From assembly GCF_009737085.1 (NCBI RefSeq), contig NZ_WOVL01000014.1, positions 62,001 to 126,000 of the forward strand: DNA of 64,000 nt. Direction: 5' to 3'. Source of the DNA: Paenibacillus sp. NEAU-GSW1. Lineage in GTDB: Bacteria > Bacillota > Bacilli > Paenibacillales > Paenibacillaceae. This document shows, one piece after another, positions 45,205-54,391 of the stretch (position 1 is the first letter of the stretch; the number at the start of each line of letters is the position of its first letter). Both the position numbers and the translations under genes were made by a program. Below the pieces are notes generated by a model. That model saw only the letters and a program-made list of their open reading frames with translations. It had not been told where the DNA came from and ran no database searches.

Positions 45205-45681
45205 TCAGACCGTTAAGTCATTTTCTGTTTTAATTTCTATGGCTTGTTTCAATAGCCTTTGGAGCACAGCAGCAAAGAAGGCAATGACCATAGAAGCAAA
45301 AACAATAACCAGTACGATTGCTAAAAGACCCGGGGCATCGTCATTCTCCGCCATGATGTAGAAGACCGGTGAGCACGCCGCAAATAAAGCGCTGATTGTA
45401 ATCGCGCAAAGCTTGATCTTCTTTAAAGCGCTGACGGAGAGATCCGAGAAGGCGATATTGTTATCGATGTAGCTTAGCAGTTTCCACGATTGATACAAAG
45501 CGATGAAATAGGGGATCGCTGATGCATACAGGCATATCAAAGCCGGATAAAACAAATAGCCCGAAAAGTATGCTGCGCCTTCTTTGGCAATCGAAGGCAG
45601 CCCAATTACGCATAATGCCACAACCGGGATCGCCATCAGAATGACAGTCAGCTTTAGAAAGAGTGTTGTTCCGCGTTCCAT
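45205..45681 (-). CDS. DUF2975 family membrane protein
   Basis: 158 residues with four hydrophobic segments (LFLKLTVILMAIPVVALCVIG, YPALICLYASAIPYFIAL, KLCAITISALFAACSPVFYI, LLAIVLVIVFASMVIAFFAAVL) and the SALKKIK loop typical of DUF2975. First gene of the operon, 10 bp before the XRE gene, GAGGTG ribosome site. The DUF2975-XRE pair is widespread and thought to be a membrane sensor plus regulator (inference). Confidence 0.9.
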   Translation of the reverse strand: MERGTTLFLKLTVILMAIPVVALCVIGLPSIAKEGAAYFSGYLFYPALICLYASAIPYFIALYQSWKLLSYIDNNIAFSDLSVSALKKIKLCAITISALFAACSPVFYIMAENDDAPGLLAIVLVIVFASMVIAFFAAVLQRLLKQAIEIKTENDLTV

Positions 45682-45829
45682 TGAAGCACCTCACTTCGTT
45701 AGTGTCAATATGAATTTATCATATGATTTATCGTTTTGCAATAAATTTTAATTGTTTTAAGATCAATATAGATTGTTTTGAAAGATAGTGTAAATAGTTG
45801 TAAGCCAGGCTGGCAATGCTTTTAAGCAG

Positions 45830-46252
45830 CTAGATACCCAAATTTTCTAAGAAGTTTTTGATATCTTTTTGAAGCTCGAACAGTTTCTGCCGATCGCTTA
45901 GTTTTGGCTTTAATTCGACTTGATGTTCTTTATGCGGGTTGGCCTCATGTTTGTAATATGTATCAGTTAAGAGGCCTTGTGTTTTAGAGATAAACATTAA
46001 TAACTGTTTGTACACATTATAATCCGCGTCATTGAAAGATTGATTTTCGTTATATCTGCTTATGAGCTTGTCTGATGCCGTTATAAAATCATCAGTAATT
46101 GATTCTGCAAAATTAGTGTCAGTTGCCTGATCGATAATATCCGAATACGATTTTGCCTTTATAAGTTCATAACGCAAGGGCAAGTTAGGACAACGATAAT
46201 TAGAATGGGTCTGAAATATTTGTTCATTTTCAATTCCCGCCTTAGTAATCAA
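45830..46252 (-). CDS. Hypothetical protein, possibly missing its N-terminus
   Basis: 140 residues from a TTG with no visible ribosome site. The frame remains open for nine more codons upstream (ITSVYFEEFQ) before a TGA, and those residues look protein-like, so the gene may be cut at its 5' end. It is acidic and helical with a lysine-rich C-terminus (KLFELQKDIKNFLENLGI). No family recognised. A+T rich compared with its neighbours. Confidence 0.45.
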   Translation of the reverse strand: MITKAGIENEQIFQTHSNYRCPNLPLRYELIKAKSYSDIIDQATDTNFAESITDDFITASDKLISRYNENQSFNDADYNVYKQLLMFISKTQGLLTDTYYKHEANPHKEHQVELKPKLSDRQKLFELQKDIKNFLENLGI

Positions 46253-46396
46253 TTGAAATTCTTCAAAATAGACGGAAGTGATGTCTCAAAGGTTACACGC
46301 GTAATTTATTTTGACCCTTCAACTGAACCTTGATAAAATGAGCCTAACACAACACTGCAAATTTACTTCTACCTTACAATAGATCAGGTGAATTCA

Positions 46397-46540
46397 ATGG
46401 GAAAACATAATGGAAATGAGCTGCTGGAGCTATGGCTGTCCTTGACCCATATCCAGTCGAGAATAAACGACGAGCTGGAGCGGATATATGCATGCGCATG
46501 CAATTTAAATGCACGAGTTGCGCATGCAATAAATTTTTAA
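46397..46540 (+). pseudogene. MarR-family regulator, N-terminal fragment
   Basis: A well-formed start (AGGTGAATTCA before ATG) opens a 47-codon frame. Its first 30 residues (NELLELWLSLTHIQSRINDEL) look like helix 1 of a MarR repressor. After codon 31 the sequence turns into a GCATGC-rich direct repeat and stops, so helices 2-6 including the DNA-binding part are missing. Most likely a remnant of a regulator of the next gene, namA, broken by a deletion that joined it to the namA promoter region. Confidence 0.6.
46493..46530 (+). promoter_or_regulatory. Direct repeat TGCGCATGCAAT upstream of namA
   Basis: Two exact copies of TGCGCATGCAAT (46493-46504 and 46519-46530) separated by 14 bp; each contains the palindrome GCATGC. 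They end 31 bp before the namA start codon, and could be an operator. They lie inside the broken MarR reading frame. Confidence 0.55.
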
Positions 46541-46561
46541 AATCGAAAGGAGTCTTTCTGC

Positions 46562-47584
46562 ATGAAAGATCTGTTTAGCCCTTTTAAAATAAAAGGTTTG
46601 GAACTGAAAAACCGGATCGTGATGTCTCCGATGTGCCAATACTCGGTTGCAAATCAGGACGGCATAGCTGCCGATTGGCATTATTTGCATTACGTTAGCC
46701 GCGCAATCGGCGGGACTGGATTTATTATTATCGAAATGACGGACGTAGAGCCGGACGGACGCATATCCAACTTCGATCTTGGCTTATGGTCGGATGAGCA
46801 AATTGCTCCATTGAAAAAAATTGTAGACGCCTGCCATAGCTATGGCGCAAAAGTAGGCATTCAAATTGCCCATGCCGGACGCAAGGCGGAGGATGCAGAA
46901 GTGCCTGTGGCTCCATCGTCCATCGCCTTTAGCAATCAATACAAGCAGCCAAGAGCGCTTTCAACGGAAGAAGTAAAAAGTCTGGTTGAAAAATTCCGCA
47001 GCGCAGCGGCGCGAGCTGTCAAAGCGGGGTTTGATGCGATTGAACTTCATGGCGCCCATGGATACTTGCTTCATCAATTCCATTCGCCGCTAACCAACAA
47101 AAGGGAAGATGAGTACGGAAAGGACCTCACCAAATTTGGCCGGGAGGTTATTGAAGCGGTGAAAGCGGAAATGCCTGAGGATATGCCGCTAATGATGCGC
47201 ATTTCCGCGAAAGAATACGTTGAAGGCGGCTATGGAATTGAAGAAAGCTTAGTCTTCGCTAGACAATATCAGCAAGCAGGCGTGGATCTGTTTGATGTTT
47301 CTTCGGGCGGCGAAGGACATTTTCCGGCAGACGGCGGACCAGGAAGTCATGCTGGGTATCAGGTGCCGCTCGCTCGCGAAATCAAGCAAGCGCTTGATGT
47401 TCCGGTCATAGCCGTAGGCAGACTCGAAGATCCAGTTTTAGCAAATGCTGTGATCGGCAACGAGGATGCGGATCTTGCAGCAATCGGAAGAGAGCTGTTA
47501 AGAAATCCATATTGGGCGCTGGATGCCGCAGTGAAGCTGAAGAAAGAAACGGCGATTCCTAAACCATATTCGAGAGCGTTTTAA
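46562..47584 (+). CDS. namA: NADPH dehydrogenase, old yellow enzyme family (NamA/YqjM)
   Basis: 340-residue FMN-dependent ene-reductase that reduces activated C=C bonds, nitro-esters and related toxic compounds. Motifs: MSPMCQYS (Cys26 of the YqjM class), GIQIAHAGRKA, HGAHGYLLHQF (substrate-binding His pair), SPLTNKREDEYG and the C-terminal DLAAIGRELLRNPYW FMN site. AAAGGAG ribosome site. Single gene. In Bacillus, namA is induced by oxidative and xenobiotic stress. Confidence 0.96.
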   Translation: MKDLFSPFKIKGLELKNRIVMSPMCQYSVANQDGIAADWHYLHYVSRAIGGTGFIIIEMTDVEPDGRISNFDLGLWSDEQIAPLKKIVDACHSYGAKVGIQIAHAGRKAEDAEVPVAPSSIAFSNQYKQPRALSTEEVKSLVEKFRSAAARAVKAGFDAIELHGAHGYLLHQFHSPLTNKREDEYGKDLTKFGREVIEAVKAEMPEDMPLMMRISAKEYVEGGYGIEESLVFARQYQQAGVDLFDVSSGGEGHFPADGGPGSHAGYQVPLAREIKQALDVPVIAVGRLEDPVLANAVIGNEDADLAAIGRELLRNPYWALDAAVKLKKETAIPKPYSRAF

Positions 47585-47623
47585 GCGGAACAGACAAGCA
47601 ACGATTTGCGTATATAATTTCGA

Positions 47624-47653
47624 TTGACAATAAAAAGAAACTAATGGTAATAT
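47624..47653 (+). promoter_or_regulatory. Promoter of the leader RNA
   Basis: TTGACA (47624-47629), 18-bp spacer ending in TGG, TAATAT (47648-47653): a strong sigma-A promoter with an extended -10. Transcription would begin near 47660. Confidence 0.75.
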
Positions 47654-47659
47654 ATGCAA

Positions 47660-47784
47660 TCAGAAGCAAGTGATAGCAATATCCGGCGATCGCATCGATT
47701 TATGCGTGCGGTCCCGGCTATACAAGTTCGCCGGAACACCGGAGACTTCTAATCTTTCGATAAGATTGGAGGTCTCTTTTTTAT
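47660..47784 (+). ncRNA. Structured leader RNA with terminator (candidate riboswitch or attenuator)
   Basis: About 125 nt. Two pairings use the same CCGG segment and exclude each other. (a) CCGGCGA (47683-47689) pairs with TCGCCGG (47728-47734). (b) ATAGC/CCGG (47673-47686) pairs with CCGG/GCTAT (47714-47721). Both enclose the hairpin CGCAT/ATGCG. A full intrinsic terminator follows: GAGACTTCTAATCTT/AAGATTGGAGGTCTC (47742-47776) plus six T. No T-box (GGTGG..CCGCG), S-box, cobalamin or lysine core is seen. It could control the downstream transport operon or be a separate small RNA. No gene lies in 47785-48034; a second promoter-like TTGAAA (47886) is possible. Confidence 0.55.
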
Positions 47785-48034
47785 TAGGCGGATTTTCTCT
47801 TCCCCATTCCTCGTTTCATGAAGTATTCCTCTAGATACGAAATTCGTATAGCTCCCTTTTAAATCGATGTTGGAAGCGTTTGTATTGAAAACACTATATA
47901 CTTATAAAATTTATCTATTATGGAAGTAATTGACTGAAAGTAAAACAGATGCTAAAGTAAACTCAATTCTTAATCCTAACTTAACCGCTAGGAATTATGA
48001 GTTTAATAGTGAACAAACGGAGGTCTTGATTAAT

Positions 48035-48859
48035 TTGAACAAAAAAATGAGTATTGCATCTATTTTTATTTTAACGCTCCTCGTTACTGCTTGCGGCAAC
48101 GGAGGGGAGAAGGAAGCTTCGACAGGGGCGAATGGAGCATCCAGCAAGGATGTTAAGAAAGTGATCGTAGGTACAGGCAGCGATTTCGAGCAAGTCGCGT
48201 TCCTGGATAAGGACGGAAAGCTGACAGGCTACGACGTTGAGGTCATCCGCGAGATTGACAGGCGCTTGGAAGAGTATGAATTCGAGTTCCAAACATTTGA
48301 CTTCTCGAATATTTTGCTCAGTCTGGAAGCGGGAAAAATCGATCTTGCCGCACACCTGTTCGAGAAAAATCCGGAGAGAGAGCAAAAGTTTTATTTTAAC
48401 CAAGAGCCTTACGCTTACTGGAGAAATAAAATTATTGTCGCTTCGTCCAACAATGACCCGATTAAGTCACTGGATGATTTGAAAGGGAAAAAGGTGCTGA
48501 TCGGACCGACAAGCGCACAAGCACAAATTCTTGAAAACTATAATAAGGATCATAATGACGCCATCAAAATCGTGTACCAGCAGGATGACGCAAACGACGA
48601 AGTGCAGCAAGTTTCTTCGGGCCGCGTAGACGCAACGCTAGGCGCGGATTTCCTGCTTCCGATTAAAGATCCGCAAGGGAAGCTGAAGACGGTCGGCGAT
48701 GCGCTGAACGAAGGCCATATTCAGTATGTATTCCGCAAGGACGATCCGGAATCGAAAAAGCTGGCGGATGCGGTGGACCAAACGATTAAAGAACTGAAGG
48801 CGGACGGCACGCTTAAAAAGTTGAGTGAAGAATGGCTCGGACTGGATTTTTCCAAATAG
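48035..48859 (+). CDS. Amino acid ABC transporter substrate-binding lipoprotein (SBP_bac_3)
   Basis: 274 residues from the TTG at 48035 (GGAGG 11 bp upstream; an upstream open frame has no signal peptide sense). Type II signal peptide with lipobox VTAC. The SBP domain is typical of the cystine/polar amino acid group: GTGSDFEQVAFLDKDGKLTGYDVEVIREI, AGKIDLAAHLFEKNPER and GKKVLIGPTSAQAQILENY. The two permeases that follow resemble TcyL/TcyM of B. subtilis, so a sulfur amino acid substrate is possible (inference). Confidence 0.92.
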   Translation: MNKKMSIASIFILTLLVTACGNGGEKEASTGANGASSKDVKKVIVGTGSDFEQVAFLDKDGKLTGYDVEVIREIDRRLEEYEFEFQTFDFSNILLSLEAGKIDLAAHLFEKNPEREQKFYFNQEPYAYWRNKIIVASSNNDPIKSLDDLKGKKVLIGPTSAQAQILENYNKDHNDAIKIVYQQDDANDEVQQVSSGRVDATLGADFLLPIKDPQGKLKTVGDALNEGHIQYVFRKDDPESKKLADAVDQTIKELKADGTLKKLSEEWLGLDFSK

Positions 48860-48926
48860 ACGCTAGAAGCAGCCGGTCGAATGGCTGCCGGAATGGAAAC
48901 GAAAAACGGGAGGAGCGGAGCAATTA

Positions 48927-49703
48927 ATGGGGCAACAAGCGTTTGATCCTACCGCCATATTCGGTTATATCATACAACTGCTTCCGTTCCTTCGAATGAC
49001 TTTGCTGATCGTTGGCGGTTCCATTCTAATCGGATTGTTCATCGGACTCATTGTCGCCTTGCCGCGGCTCTATCGCATTCCATTGCTCAAGCAGCTGTCG
49101 CAAATCTATGTATCCTTTTTCAGAGGCACGCCGATTCTCATTCAGCTTTTTCTATTCTATTATGGCGTGCCTGAGTTTTTAAAACTGTTTCAGATTGACG
49201 CCTCGCGGACATCAGCCATTTATTTCGTTATTTTAACGTATGCTCTGCACAGCGGAGCCTACATCTCGGAAGTAATCAGAGGCGCGGTGGAGGCTGTCGA
49301 CCGCGGGCAAGTGGAAGCGGCGTATGCGATCGGGATGAACAGCTATCAGGCTTTTGTCCGGATCGTGCTGCCTCAGGCGCTGGCGATCTCTATCCCAGTC
49401 TTTGCCAATGTTGTTACCGGCAATCTAAAGGATACTTCCTTAGCGTTCTCGGTCGGCATTATGGATATTACGGGCAAAGCTCGGACAGTCGGCGCTCTCA
49501 CACAGCAGTTCGTGGAAATTTATATCGCGCTTACACTTATTTATTTCTTGTTGAGCTACGGGCTTCAAAAGCTGTTTGCCTTCATTGAACGAAGACTGAT
49601 GTGGGGAGAGTCGGTAACAACAGCGGTCCGTAAAGCTCCGCGCAGGCGTGCGTCGAAATTCCGCCTTGACGCGGCGATTCGAAAGGAGGAGACGGGGCAA
49701 TGA
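48927..49703 (+). CDS. Polar amino acid ABC transporter permease 1
   Basis: 258 residues, HisM-type membrane protein with about five helices. Motifs: FFRGTPILIQLFLFYYGVP and the EAA loop VDRGQVEAAYAIGMNSYQAFVRIVLPQAL. Followed by the second permease with a 4-bp overlap. The C-terminus has a basic extension (RKAPRRRASKFR). Resembles the TcyL/YtmL group. Confidence 0.92.
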   Translation: MGQQAFDPTAIFGYIIQLLPFLRMTLLIVGGSILIGLFIGLIVALPRLYRIPLLKQLSQIYVSFFRGTPILIQLFLFYYGVPEFLKLFQIDASRTSAIYFVILTYALHSGAYISEVIRGAVEAVDRGQVEAAYAIGMNSYQAFVRIVLPQALAISIPVFANVVTGNLKDTSLAFSVGIMDITGKARTVGALTQQFVEIYIALTLIYFLLSYGLQKLFAFIERRLMWGESVTTAVRKAPRRRASKFRLDAAIRKEETGQ

Positions 49704-50410
49704 GGCTCGATCCGACCTTTATATGGACTGCGCTGACGATGCTGCTGTCCGCTATCCCGACAACGCTAGCGATTACCGCTGTATCTATGCTTTGCGGTTT
49801 GGTTATCGGAACGGCTGTCGCGTTAATCCGAATTTACAAGGTGCCGGTGCTGCACAGAGCGGCTAATGCTTATGTCACCTTCATTCGAGGCACGCCGATG
49901 CTTACCCATTTGCTGCTTATCTACTTCGGCCTATCATTCGTGCTCGACAGTTTATCTTCACGATACGGGTGGTCATTCAACTCGGTGTCCATTCCGATGA
50001 TTGGCTTTGCTTATACGGCGTTCTCCATTACAGCCGGCGCTTATTTGTCGGAAGTGGTTCGGGCAGGCTTGCTGGCGGTAAACAAGGGGCAACTGGAGGC
50101 GGCGTACTCGATCGGGATGACGACGAGGCAAGCGATGCTCAGAATCGTATTCCCGCAAGCATTCGCTATCGTTTTGCCGAATTTATCGAACAGTACGATC
50201 AGCATGCTGCACGGATCGACGCTGGCATTCACCGTATCGGTAGTCGATATGAATGCCAAGTCTCAGATCGTAGCTTCAGCGAATTGGAAGTTTCTTGAAT
50301 CCTACATAGCGGCTGCGATTTTGTATTGGGGACTTACGATCGTAATCGAACGGCTGGCTTCCGTGATGGAGAAACGGATGCAAGTGCATAGCCGAGGCGG
50401 CGTCTCTTAA
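49700..50410 (+). CDS. Polar amino acid ABC transporter permease 2
   Basis: 236 residues, second half of the heterodimeric channel. Motifs: FIRGTPMLTHLLLIYFGL and EAA loop VNKGQLEAAYSIGMTTRQAMLRIVFPQAF. No polar-amino-acid ATPase gene (TcyN/GlnQ-like) follows; the next ATPases are of the OppD/OppF type. Confidence 0.92.
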   Translation: MRLDPTFIWTALTMLLSAIPTTLAITAVSMLCGLVIGTAVALIRIYKVPVLHRAANAYVTFIRGTPMLTHLLLIYFGLSFVLDSLSSRYGWSFNSVSIPMIGFAYTAFSITAGAYLSEVVRAGLLAVNKGQLEAAYSIGMTTRQAMLRIVFPQAFAIVLPNLSNSTISMLHGSTLAFTVSVVDMNAKSQIVASANWKFLESYIAAAILYWGLTIVIERLASVMEKRMQVHSRGGVS

Positions 50411-50442
50411 GAGACCGCGGCGAACAGGAAGCGGGTGAACGA

Positions 50443-51453
50443 GTGGGATCGTTGTTGGAAATCGAAAGACTGCGAATTGCCTTTCGGAGCGGCGGAAACG
50501 GGCTGATCGCGGTAGACGATGTAAGCTTTAAAATCGATTCCGGGCGCACGGTCGCGATTGTAGGAGAGTCGGGCTGCGGAAAAAGCGTAACCTCCCTGTC
50601 CATTATAGGATTGCTAGGAGCGAACGGGGCTGTCACGCATGGACAAATCCGATTTGAGGAAACCGTGTTGAGCGAGCTTTCCGAGGAACAGCTTCGAAAG
50701 CTGAGAGGCAGCGAGATCGCGATGATTTTTCAAGAGCCGATGACTTCGCTGAATCCGGTCCTGCCGATCGGCGAGCAGATCGAAGAAGCGATTCGGCTGC
50801 ATTTGGGAAAGACACGCAAGGAAGCGAGAGAGCTAACGGTCGGCATGCTGAAGAAAGCGGGCATCCCTCGGCCGGAAGCGATCGTTAAAGAATATCCGCA
50901 TGCTTTGTCGGGAGGCATGCGCCAGCGGGTCATGATCGCGATGGCGCTGGCTTGCGGCCCAAAACTGCTCATTGCAGATGAGCCTACGACGGCTCTTGAT
51001 GTGACGATACAGGCGCAAATTTTGGACCTGATGAAGGAGTTGCAGGCGGAGAGCGGAGCTGCGATTTTGCTTGTCACTCATGATTTGGGAGTTGTCGCCC
51101 AAATGGCGGATCAAGTGCTTGTTATGTATGCGGGGCAAGTTGTAGAGGAAGGCGACGTATTCGCGTTATTCCGAGCGCCGAAGCACCCCTATACGCAAGG
51201 ATTGTTGAAATCCGTTCCGCTTCTTGACGAATGGAAGCGCGAGCGATTGCCTGCCATTCCAGGAGCGGTGCCCTCGCCGCATGAAATGCCTGCAGGCTGC
51301 CGCTTTCACCCCCGCTGCACGTATGCGGTGGATCGGTGCAGGAAAGAGCAGCCGGAACTGGAAGCTGCAGGAGACGGCCAACGGGTTCGATGTTGGCTGG
51401 CCGGCGATATTGGCGCTTCCATAGCGGTCCGTAAGGAGGAGGTTAGCGTATGA
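50443..51453 (+). CDS. Oligopeptide ABC transporter ATP-binding protein OppD-like
   Basis: 336 residues from a GTG start. Walker A GESGCGKS, IFQEPMTSLNPV Q-loop, signature LSGGMRQRVMIAMAL, Walker B LLIADEPTTALD, and the C-terminal oligopeptide/dipeptide domain with cysteines (CRFHPRCTYAVDRC), which carries an iron-sulfur-type Cys motif in some relatives. 4-bp overlap with oppF. Confidence 0.94.
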   Translation: MGSLLEIERLRIAFRSGGNGLIAVDDVSFKIDSGRTVAIVGESGCGKSVTSLSIIGLLGANGAVTHGQIRFEETVLSELSEEQLRKLRGSEIAMIFQEPMTSLNPVLPIGEQIEEAIRLHLGKTRKEARELTVGMLKKAGIPRPEAIVKEYPHALSGGMRQRVMIAMALACGPKLLIADEPTTALDVTIQAQILDLMKELQAESGAAILLVTHDLGVVAQMADQVLVMYAGQVVEEGDVFALFRAPKHPYTQGLLKSVPLLDEWKRERLPAIPGAVPSPHEMPAGCRFHPRCTYAVDRCRKEQPELEAAGDGQRVRCWLAGDIGASIAVRKEEVSV

Positions 51454-52421
51454 CGCAGCAGCCTTTGCTTCGGGTTGAACGGCTTAAAACTTACTATCCG
51501 ACGCGAAGCGGTATTTTCTCGCGGTCATCGGGAAGTGTTAAGGCCGTGGACGGCGTCAGCTTCACGCTTCATGAAGGAGAAACCGTCGGGCTGGTCGGCG
51601 AGTCGGGCTGCGGCAAATCAACGATTGGCCGGACGATTCTAAGGCTGGAGAAAGCGCAAGAGGGACGCATTCTGTTTCAGGATGAGGACATTACAGACCA
51701 CTCCCAGCGAAAGCTTCGGCGAGTACGGTCTAACATGCAAATCATTTTTCAAGATCCATATGCCTCTTTGAACCCGAAGCTTCGCATTTACGACGCGCTG
51801 GCGGAACCGCTTATCGTACATAAACGTGTCAGTCGCAGCGAGGTTCAGCGCGAGGTTGAACGACTGCTTCATTTGGTCGGGCTGCCGCGTTCGGCCGGCC
51901 AGCGGCTGCCGCATGAATTTTCCGGAGGACAGCGGCAGCGAATCGGCATCGCCAGGGCGATCGCTTTCCGGCCGAAGCTGATCGTATGCGATGAGCCTGT
52001 ATCTGCGCTCGACGTATCAATACAAGCGCAAATTATCGGTCTGCTTCAGGACCTTCAGGATGAGCTGAAGCTGACTTATTTGTTCATTTCACACGGCATG
52101 GGAGCGGTCAAGCAGATCAGCAGCCGCATTGCAGTTATGTATTTAGGCAAAATCGTGGAGATTGCGCCTTCCGAAGCATTGCTGCGCAAACCGAAGCATC
52201 CGTATACGAGGCTGCTGCTGAACGCATATCCTCCGCCTGATCCGACGCTTCGCGCAGAGAAAAAGCTCATCGTTCACGGCGATGTGCCAAGTCCCGCCAA
52301 TCCGCCGGACGGCTGCCGCTTTCATACGAGGTGTCCTTTTGCTCAGGAAAGATGCCGCAAGGAAGAGCCTCAATTAACGGAAGGCTTGCATGCAGCCGCA
52401 TGTCATTATCCGCTGGATTAA
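51450..52421 (+). CDS. Oligopeptide ABC transporter ATP-binding protein OppF-like
   Basis: 323 residues. Walker A GESGCGKSTIGR, IFQDPYASLNPK, signature FSGGQRQRIGIARAI, Walker B LIVCDEPVSALD, and the Cys-rich tail CRFHTRCPFAQERC. AGGAGG ribosome site. Pairs with the OppD-like protein to energise the OppBC channel. Confidence 0.94.
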   Translation: MTQQPLLRVERLKTYYPTRSGIFSRSSGSVKAVDGVSFTLHEGETVGLVGESGCGKSTIGRTILRLEKAQEGRILFQDEDITDHSQRKLRRVRSNMQIIFQDPYASLNPKLRIYDALAEPLIVHKRVSRSEVQREVERLLHLVGLPRSAGQRLPHEFSGGQRQRIGIARAIAFRPKLIVCDEPVSALDVSIQAQIIGLLQDLQDELKLTYLFISHGMGAVKQISSRIAVMYLGKIVEIAPSEALLRKPKHPYTRLLLNAYPPPDPTLRAEKKLIVHGDVPSPANPPDGCRFHTRCPFAQERCRKEEPQLTEGLHAAACHYPLD

Positions 52422-52442
52422 AAGCGGGAAAAGGAGGGTTTC

Positions 52443-53396
52443 ATGAGCCGCTTCATTTTACGGAGGCTGATTATCGCGATTCCGGTCTTTTTCGGCATTA
52501 CGGTATTGAGCTTTCTCCTGATGAACATGGCCCCGGGCAACCCGGTCGATATGATGATCAATCCGAATATCCCGAAAGAAATGCTGGATCTGAGAAAGGA
52601 ACTGCTGGGACTTAACGATCCGCTGTATATCCAGTATGGAAAGTGGCTGCTTGGTCTGCTGCAGGGGGACCTCGGCTATTCCTACAGCACCTATGCTCCC
52701 GTCGCTCATATGATCGGCGAACGAATCGGGCCGACGCTGCTGCTTGCCTCGCTGGCGCTTGCGGTCGGATTGCTGATCGCTATTCCAGCCGGGGTTATTA
52801 GCGCGATTCATCAGAACTCGAAGCTGGATTATGCGCTGACGGGGCTTTCTTTTCTCGGTACGTCGATTCCGCCGTTTTTTCTCGGTCTCGGCTTGATTTA
52901 CATTGCCGGCATCGAGTTGAAATGGCTGCCTACCGGAGGCATGTCCACGCTAGGCGGAAACGGAGGAGCAGCAGACGTTATCCGGCATCTCATTCTTCCG
53001 GTGACGGTGCTAGGCGTAACGATTGCGGGCAAGAAGGTGAGGTATGTTCGGGCGAGCATGCTGGATGTGCTGCAGCATGATTATTTGCGGACGGCCAGGG
53101 CTAAGGGGCTAAAACGACATGTTGTCACGTATAAGCATGCGCTGCGCAATGCGTTAATCCCGATTATTACGATTGTCGGGACGGAGATCCCGCTTCTGCT
53201 GGGCGGAAGCATCATTATCGAGCAAGTGTTTCAATGGCCGGGAATCGGGCAATTGACGATGGAAGCGATACTGGCGAGGGACTATCCGACCTTAATGGGC
53301 TTGAATCTGGTTGCCGCTTGCGTCGTTCTGATGACCACTATGCTCATGGATATTCTCTATGCGGCGGCGGACCCGCGTATTAAATACAGTGCATAG
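52443..53396 (+). CDS. Oligopeptide/nickel-type ABC permease OppB-like
   Basis: 317 residues with about six helices. MSRFILRRLIIAIPVFFGITVL is the usual OppB start. An EAA-type loop is present (YLRTARAKGLKRHVVTYKHALRNALIP). AAAGGAGG ribosome site. Confidence 0.93.
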   Translation: MSRFILRRLIIAIPVFFGITVLSFLLMNMAPGNPVDMMINPNIPKEMLDLRKELLGLNDPLYIQYGKWLLGLLQGDLGYSYSTYAPVAHMIGERIGPTLLLASLALAVGLLIAIPAGVISAIHQNSKLDYALTGLSFLGTSIPPFFLGLGLIYIAGIELKWLPTGGMSTLGGNGGAADVIRHLILPVTVLGVTIAGKKVRYVRASMLDVLQHDYLRTARAKGLKRHVVTYKHALRNALIPIITIVGTEIPLLLGGSIIIEQVFQWPGIGQLTMEAILARDYPTLMGLNLVAACVVLMTTMLMDILYAAADPRIKYSA

Positions 53397-53407
53397 GAGG
53401 GGAGAGC

Positions 53408-54328
53408 ATGCCCCAGGCAGATACGATCATTGGGCAAGAGACTTACGTCCAAGGCGGTGAATGGGAGCAAGGGCAGCCGCAAGCGAAAATCGAGAGCCAT
53501 GCCAAGCAAATCTGGCGTAAATTCGCCCGCCGCAAGCTGCCGTTATGGGCTCTAGCGACGACGCTGCTGCTGCTCGCCGCAGGATTAATCGCTCCGTGGC
53601 TTGCGCCCTATGCTCCGAATGAGGTTACCGACGTATTCGGCGCTGCACCATCAGCTTCACTTTGGCTAGGGACGGATCAGGTCGGCAGGGATGTGCTGAG
53701 CAGAGTCATTCATGGTACGCGAATTTCGTTAATTATCGGCTTTTCGACAGTGGCGATTTATGTTGCATTTGGCGCTCTAGTCGGCATGCTCGCCGGTTAC
53801 TACGGGAAATGGATTGATATGCTGCTGATGAGGATCACCGATATCTTTCTAAGTTTTCCGTACATGATGATCGTGCTCATCATCGTCAGCCTGCTGGGCG
53901 CAAACGTAACGACGATTGTGCTTGTGCTCGCCTTGTTCAAGTGGCCGACTGTCGCCTTGCTGATCCGGGGAAGCGTGCTGTCGATCAAAGAAATGGATTA
54001 CGCGAAAGCTGCCATTGCGCTCGGCTACAGTACCCCCCGCATATTAGCGAAGCACATTGTTCCGAACGCGCTCGGACCGATTATCGTCAATGCGACGTTC
54101 GGCGTAGCCGGTACCATTTTGAGTGAAGCGGGGCTAAGCTTCCTGGGCATGGGAGTAGCATCGCCGCAAGCAAGCCTTGGCAATATGCTGCATGACGCCC
54201 AGTCGCTGACCGTATTGACCGATCAGCCTTGGCTATGGCTGCCGGCCGGCGCCGTTATTTTGCTGATCGTACTGGCGATTAATTTTGTAGGCGATGGGCT
54301 TCGCGATGCTTTTGACGCCAAGCATTGA
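53408..54328 (+). CDS. Oligopeptide/nickel-type ABC permease OppC-like
   Basis: 306 residues. N-terminal ~35-residue hydrophilic extension, then the OppC N-terminal helix domain and the permease domain with LGTDQVGRDVLSRVIHGTRISL and the EAA loop MDYAKAAIALGYSTPRILAKHIVPNALGPI. Couples with OppB. Confidence 0.93.
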   Translation: MPQADTIIGQETYVQGGEWEQGQPQAKIESHAKQIWRKFARRKLPLWALATTLLLLAAGLIAPWLAPYAPNEVTDVFGAAPSASLWLGTDQVGRDVLSRVIHGTRISLIIGFSTVAIYVAFGALVGMLAGYYGKWIDMLLMRITDIFLSFPYMMIVLIIVSLLGANVTTIVLVLALFKWPTVALLIRGSVLSIKEMDYAKAAIALGYSTPRILAKHIVPNALGPIIVNATFGVAGTILSEAGLSFLGMGVASPQASLGNMLHDAQSLTVLTDQPWLWLPAGAVILLIVLAINFVGDGLRDAFDAKH

Positions 54329-54391
54329 ACTTGAGCAGGCATTGACTGAAAGGATACCTGCTAAATTTATTATTCAAGGGAGCGAATGCAA

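Noticed and set aside
47660-47784. Leader as a T-box or S-box riboswitch
   Set aside because: No T-box GGTGGNACCGCG consensus, no S-box core (GAGGGA...GCAACC), so no known class is claimed.
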